Assembly: GCF_002865645.1 (NCBI RefSeq)
Contig: NW_020194560.1
Span: 992,001-1,056,000, forward strand
DNA length: 64,000 nt
Source: Hyaloscypha bicolor E
Taxonomy: Eukaryota > Ascomycota > Leotiomycetes > Helotiales > Hyaloscyphaceae
Direction: 5' to 3'
The notes beneath the pieces are model-generated. The model ran no database searches. It was not told the origin of the DNA and saw only the letters and a program-made list of their open reading frames with translations. This document shows positions 61,418 to 64,000 of this stretch, piece by piece; position 1 is the stretch's first letter; the number at the start of each line of letters is the position of its first letter. Made by a program: the position numbers and the translations under genes.

Positions 61418-61865
61418 CTACGAAGATCACGGCATAAAGTGACGGGATTACGGGGCATTTGGACCCTTGGCACCCCTCAGGACACAATTTAGTGGCTTGA
61501 GCGCGCTGTAAGGCCCTATAACTCCAGGCCATATGCCCTAAGCAGATCTCAAGAGGCGCTGTGAGACATTCGCAAGGTATGAGAAGTTCTCAGGGGTAAA
61601 TAGCGCTGCTGGCAGAGCAATAATAGCGCTTGGACGCTAAATGGGTAGTTACTATAGGGCTCTTTAGCGAGGTGTTCTTTATAAGTACAGGGGATGAGCC
61701 CTAAAAGGGTGTGGTACCCCTAGCTCCCGCTTTCTAGCGAGCTTTTATGGCAATGGCCTAGAATTATAGGGTAATTTAGTGACCGAGTACACTAAAAAAG
61801 ACACCGAAGTGCTGTAAAGCACAAATGCCCTGTAATCCCGTCACTTTATGCCGTGATCTTCGTAG
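61418..61865. mobile_element. 448-bp MITE-like element with ~45-bp inverted ends
   Basis: The left end CTACGAAGATCACGGCATAA, continuing to GGGCATTTG, is matched in inverted orientation at 61820-61865 with very few mismatches. There is no coding frame inside; the interior has further short inverted repeats around TAGCG. The right end reads ...CGTAGTG, so CACTA-like termini are conceivable, but the left end does not match CACTA and I find no clear target duplication. The ends resemble those of repeat arms X and Y at 2.4 and 9.0 kb. Normal base composition, no RIP. Confidence 0.7.
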
Positions 61866-61961
61866 TGGGAGAACAAGTAAGATTACTTCGTGCAGGCCAT
61901 TGAACCACAAATCAATTTCCCCTCACCTAATTCGCCTTCAAGATTTGTCTTTGTCACAAAC

Positions 61962-63106
61962 TCAATTTTCGAATTTCAAGCCACTCTCCATTCTAACTGC
62001 CCCATAAATACCAGCAATATCTCCTTTAGCACCAGCATACTTCTCAACCATTTCCATGTGCATTGAAGCAACCTTGAATGCACCCAATTGGATGCTAGAC
62101 TGCTGAGTGAGTTCTGCAACATGCTCGACAGCAGTTCTAGCCGTTCCGATTGCTATAACCGGCTTTGCTATTTAGCTTGATTGAATGAATGATGCCGCCG
62201 CAAAATTTTACTTACCTCTCGAAAATAGCTTCCAGACATCATTCGATTGGAGTACACCGAGAAAGGGCCACCGAACACTGCGTTGATAACTTTGTGTAGA
62301 CTTTCTGCAGGTAGCCCGCTCTTCTCAGCAAGCACGTGGGCCTCTGAGACACTTTCAATCATTTGAACGACCATCACAGTGCCGACAATCTTTGCATGAG
62401 AAGCACTTCCTGGTGATTGCCCACTCAAGTCGACGATGGATCTACCTATGCTGGGACAACCTGAGCACACGAACCCGTGAATATGTGTTTACTGGTGTGC
62501 TGTCAACTCACATTCCCACAACATACGGCACGACTTTCTGAACAGACTCCGCAGCGCCTGCCGGTATACAAGTTAACATGGCGCGATTCGCCATGCCTGG
62601 TTCTCCAAATACTAATCTCCCGTGAATAGTGAGCAACTACGCTCTCGATTTAAATATTAAGGGGCAGCTTCTTACCTGGCATGGCAACAAACTCCCCTCC
62701 AGAATCAACTACTCTTCGTGCAAGATCATTCGTTGCTTCAATGGCCATAGTCGAACATTCCACGAATAACTTCCCCTTGATGTCTTCCTTGAGGATTATC
62801 TCGAATGTCTCAAATACGGCATCTTGATCCGCAAGACAAGACCACACAATGTCTGACATGGAGACTGCATCCTTGATGGTCTCAGCGACAACTGAGTTCC
62901 CAATCTGTGCACTATGCTCATAGGCACGACTTGAGGTTCGGTTCCATAGAATGAGCGATTTCTCGAGCTTGCCGTTAAGTACCAGGTTCTTGCTTATTGG
63001 CTGTATGTGCAAAGTTGAGTCAGCCCATGTTGAGTATCTCAAGACTGAGGAGGGAACTTACTTTTCCCAAAGCACCCATTCCCAGGAAAGCCAGCTGCGG
63101 CGCCAT
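61962..63106 (-). CDS. NAD-dependent 3-hydroxyisobutyrate dehydrogenase-family enzyme, 301 aa
   Basis: Five exons: 63106-63062, 63000-62676, 62611-62512, 62450-62216 and 62162-61962; introns are 53-64 bp and all canonical. The start MAPQLAFLGMGALGKPISKNL is the Rossmann fold with GxGxxG. Next come ILWNRTSSRA (NADP/NAD-binding loop), VECSTMAIEATNDLARRV (substrate-binding region) and VFGEPGMANRA. In the all-helical C-terminal domain, GSASHAKIVGT contains the Lys expected to be catalytic. It ends IYGAVRMESGLKFEN. The family oxidises 3-hydroxyacids or reduces glyoxylate and succinic semialdehyde; the substrate is unknown here. The length is right for the family. The protein is intact although it needs four splices. 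Confidence 0.85.
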
Positions 63107-63339
63107 TTTTGGGGTTTGAGTCATGAGTAGATTTGAGTTTGTGAGTTAGTGGAGAGTGTCTCAAGCGGGCAGATTTGATAAAAACGACAAATCTTGTCAC
63201 AAATTCGAGATTCAAATGCAATGAAGGTGACCAGCTGTGGGGTGAAAATGGGGAATCTGAATAATTGAAGCAAGTTAGTGGCACATGCTTTAAGAAATAA
63301 GCAACTTGTCAACCTGTTGCCTTGACTAGATCAGTGTGG

Positions 63340-63480
63340 GTTCCGATAAATTATTATCCATAATTACCGATCAGTAATCGTACTGCGCAATCAATGGATA
63401 ACTGATGATTATCAATAATTAACGATTATCGACTAATTAGCACAATTATCTATCGATCAGTTATCGAACCTATCGGAGCC
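63340..63480. promoter_or_regulatory. Cluster of GATA/TATC motifs upstream of the dehydrogenase
   Basis: Roughly ten GATA or TATC cores in about 140 bp, several paired as short palindromes such as CCGATAAATTATTATCC and GGATAACTGATGATTATC. It lies 230-375 bp upstream of the dehydrogenase start codon. Fungal GATA factors (nitrogen, iron, light) bind such sites; which one acts here, if any, is not known. Confidence 0.4.
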
Positions 63481-63873
63481 CACACTTGACTACATTGTGA
63501 CACTAATATCTCACATGCAGTCAGCTTATGAAACCAAGTTTTGTTTGGCAGGTTCGCTTCAAGAGCTATAATCAGCAAGCATGACAAAGCACAAACCCAT
63601 AGCCACTTTACAAATTACTTTCATGGAATAACAATACGTTACTTCCCTCAAAACCGAACAATAACGCAGAAAAGGATGTTTCAGTTTCGAGGTAATACCT
63701 AATAGCAGTCATGCACACGTAAGCGGTAACAATATTTCAAGCTAACCAAACGCAATTTTCCGAATTTAAAAGGAAGAAGACAAGGAGTGTAAATTTGTCA
63801 TTTATTTAGTTCACCGCCATCGGCGGATATTTTTCTCTTGACCATATTCAATATGAATCGGAGTTGACATGAA

Positions 63874-64000
63874 TTATTTCGATGTTGCATCTTTCTTCTC
63901 TTCCTCATTCTTCAAACCTGTCAAGTCAGGCGGCTCGAAGTTATCCTTCTCAATATTTATCCATGACTCCAACCAGATGAAGTATACTGAAACGCTCCCT
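63874..64000 (-). CDS. 3' end of an unidentified gene, cut by the window edge
   Basis: On the minus strand one frame is open from the window edge to a TAA at 63876-63874. It encodes a hydrophobic/aromatic start (SVSVYFIWLESWI) followed by a polar tail with EPPDLTG and KNEEEKKDATSK. This looks like the last membrane segment and cytosolic tail of a membrane protein, but the piece is too short to name. Confidence 0.4.
   Translation of the reverse strand, partial: GSVSVYFIWLESWINIEKDNFEPPDLTGLKNEEEKKDATSK

Noticed and set aside
61418..61865. Assignment of the MITE-like element to the CACTA superfamily
   Set aside because: The right end reads ...TAGTG, but the left end lacks CACTA and no 2-3 bp target duplication is visible.

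Overview
The window comes from a filamentous ascomycete (Pezizomycotina; the gene types fit Leotiomycetes, but I cannot prove the class). The evidence is 46-74 bp GT-AG introns, a Zn2Cys6 regulator, an MCT-type MFS transporter, a Dicer-like gene with the fungal dimerisation domain, and long AT-rich tracts in which CpA/TpG are almost gone and TpA is inflated. That last pattern is the mark of repeat-induced point mutation (RIP).

Layout. 1-9.6 kb is a nest of repeats: the 5' end of an inverted Ty3/gypsy-like element, two opposed repeat arms, a direct-repeat array, and inside it a 5.2-kb DNA transposon (TACGG ends, 6-bp target duplication GCCTTG) with a RIP-broken rve/DDE transposase and a second broken gene. 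9.8-16.4 kb holds two intact, divergently transcribed genes: a 510-aa cytidine-deaminase-fold protein and a 1329-aa Dicer-like protein. The Dicer keeps its helicase motifs but has lost most catalytic acids in both RNase III domains. A RIP patch and a HET-related relic follow (16.4-19.3 kb).

20.15-45.05 kb is one 24.9-kb AT-rich block. It is bounded by 130-bp inverted repeats that also begin TACGG and is flanked by TGTTTG on both sides. Inside lies a 13.4-kb gypsy element with 303-bp LTRs and a GTAG duplication, and inside that an unmutated 246-bp solo LTR with a 5-bp duplication. That makes at least three levels of nested insertion.

45.1-64 kb is ordinary gene-bearing sequence: an RTG2/Ppx-GppA protein, a secreted phospholipase C-type phosphoesterase, a membrane-anchored multicopper oxidase, a decayed flavin monooxygenase, a monocarboxylate-type MFS transporter divergent from a Zn2Cys6 regulator, a peroxiredoxin fragment, a disrupted small secreted protein, a MITE-like element, a 301-aa 3-hydroxyisobutyrate-dehydrogenase-family enzyme, and the 3' end of an unidentified gene.

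The best candidate for an undescribed system is the head-to-head pair of an OTT_1508-type deaminase and a catalytically dead Dicer, placed between transposon islands and next to a HET relic. Exon structures were worked out by eye from splice consensus and protein continuity. Family names come from motif recognition, not database searches.
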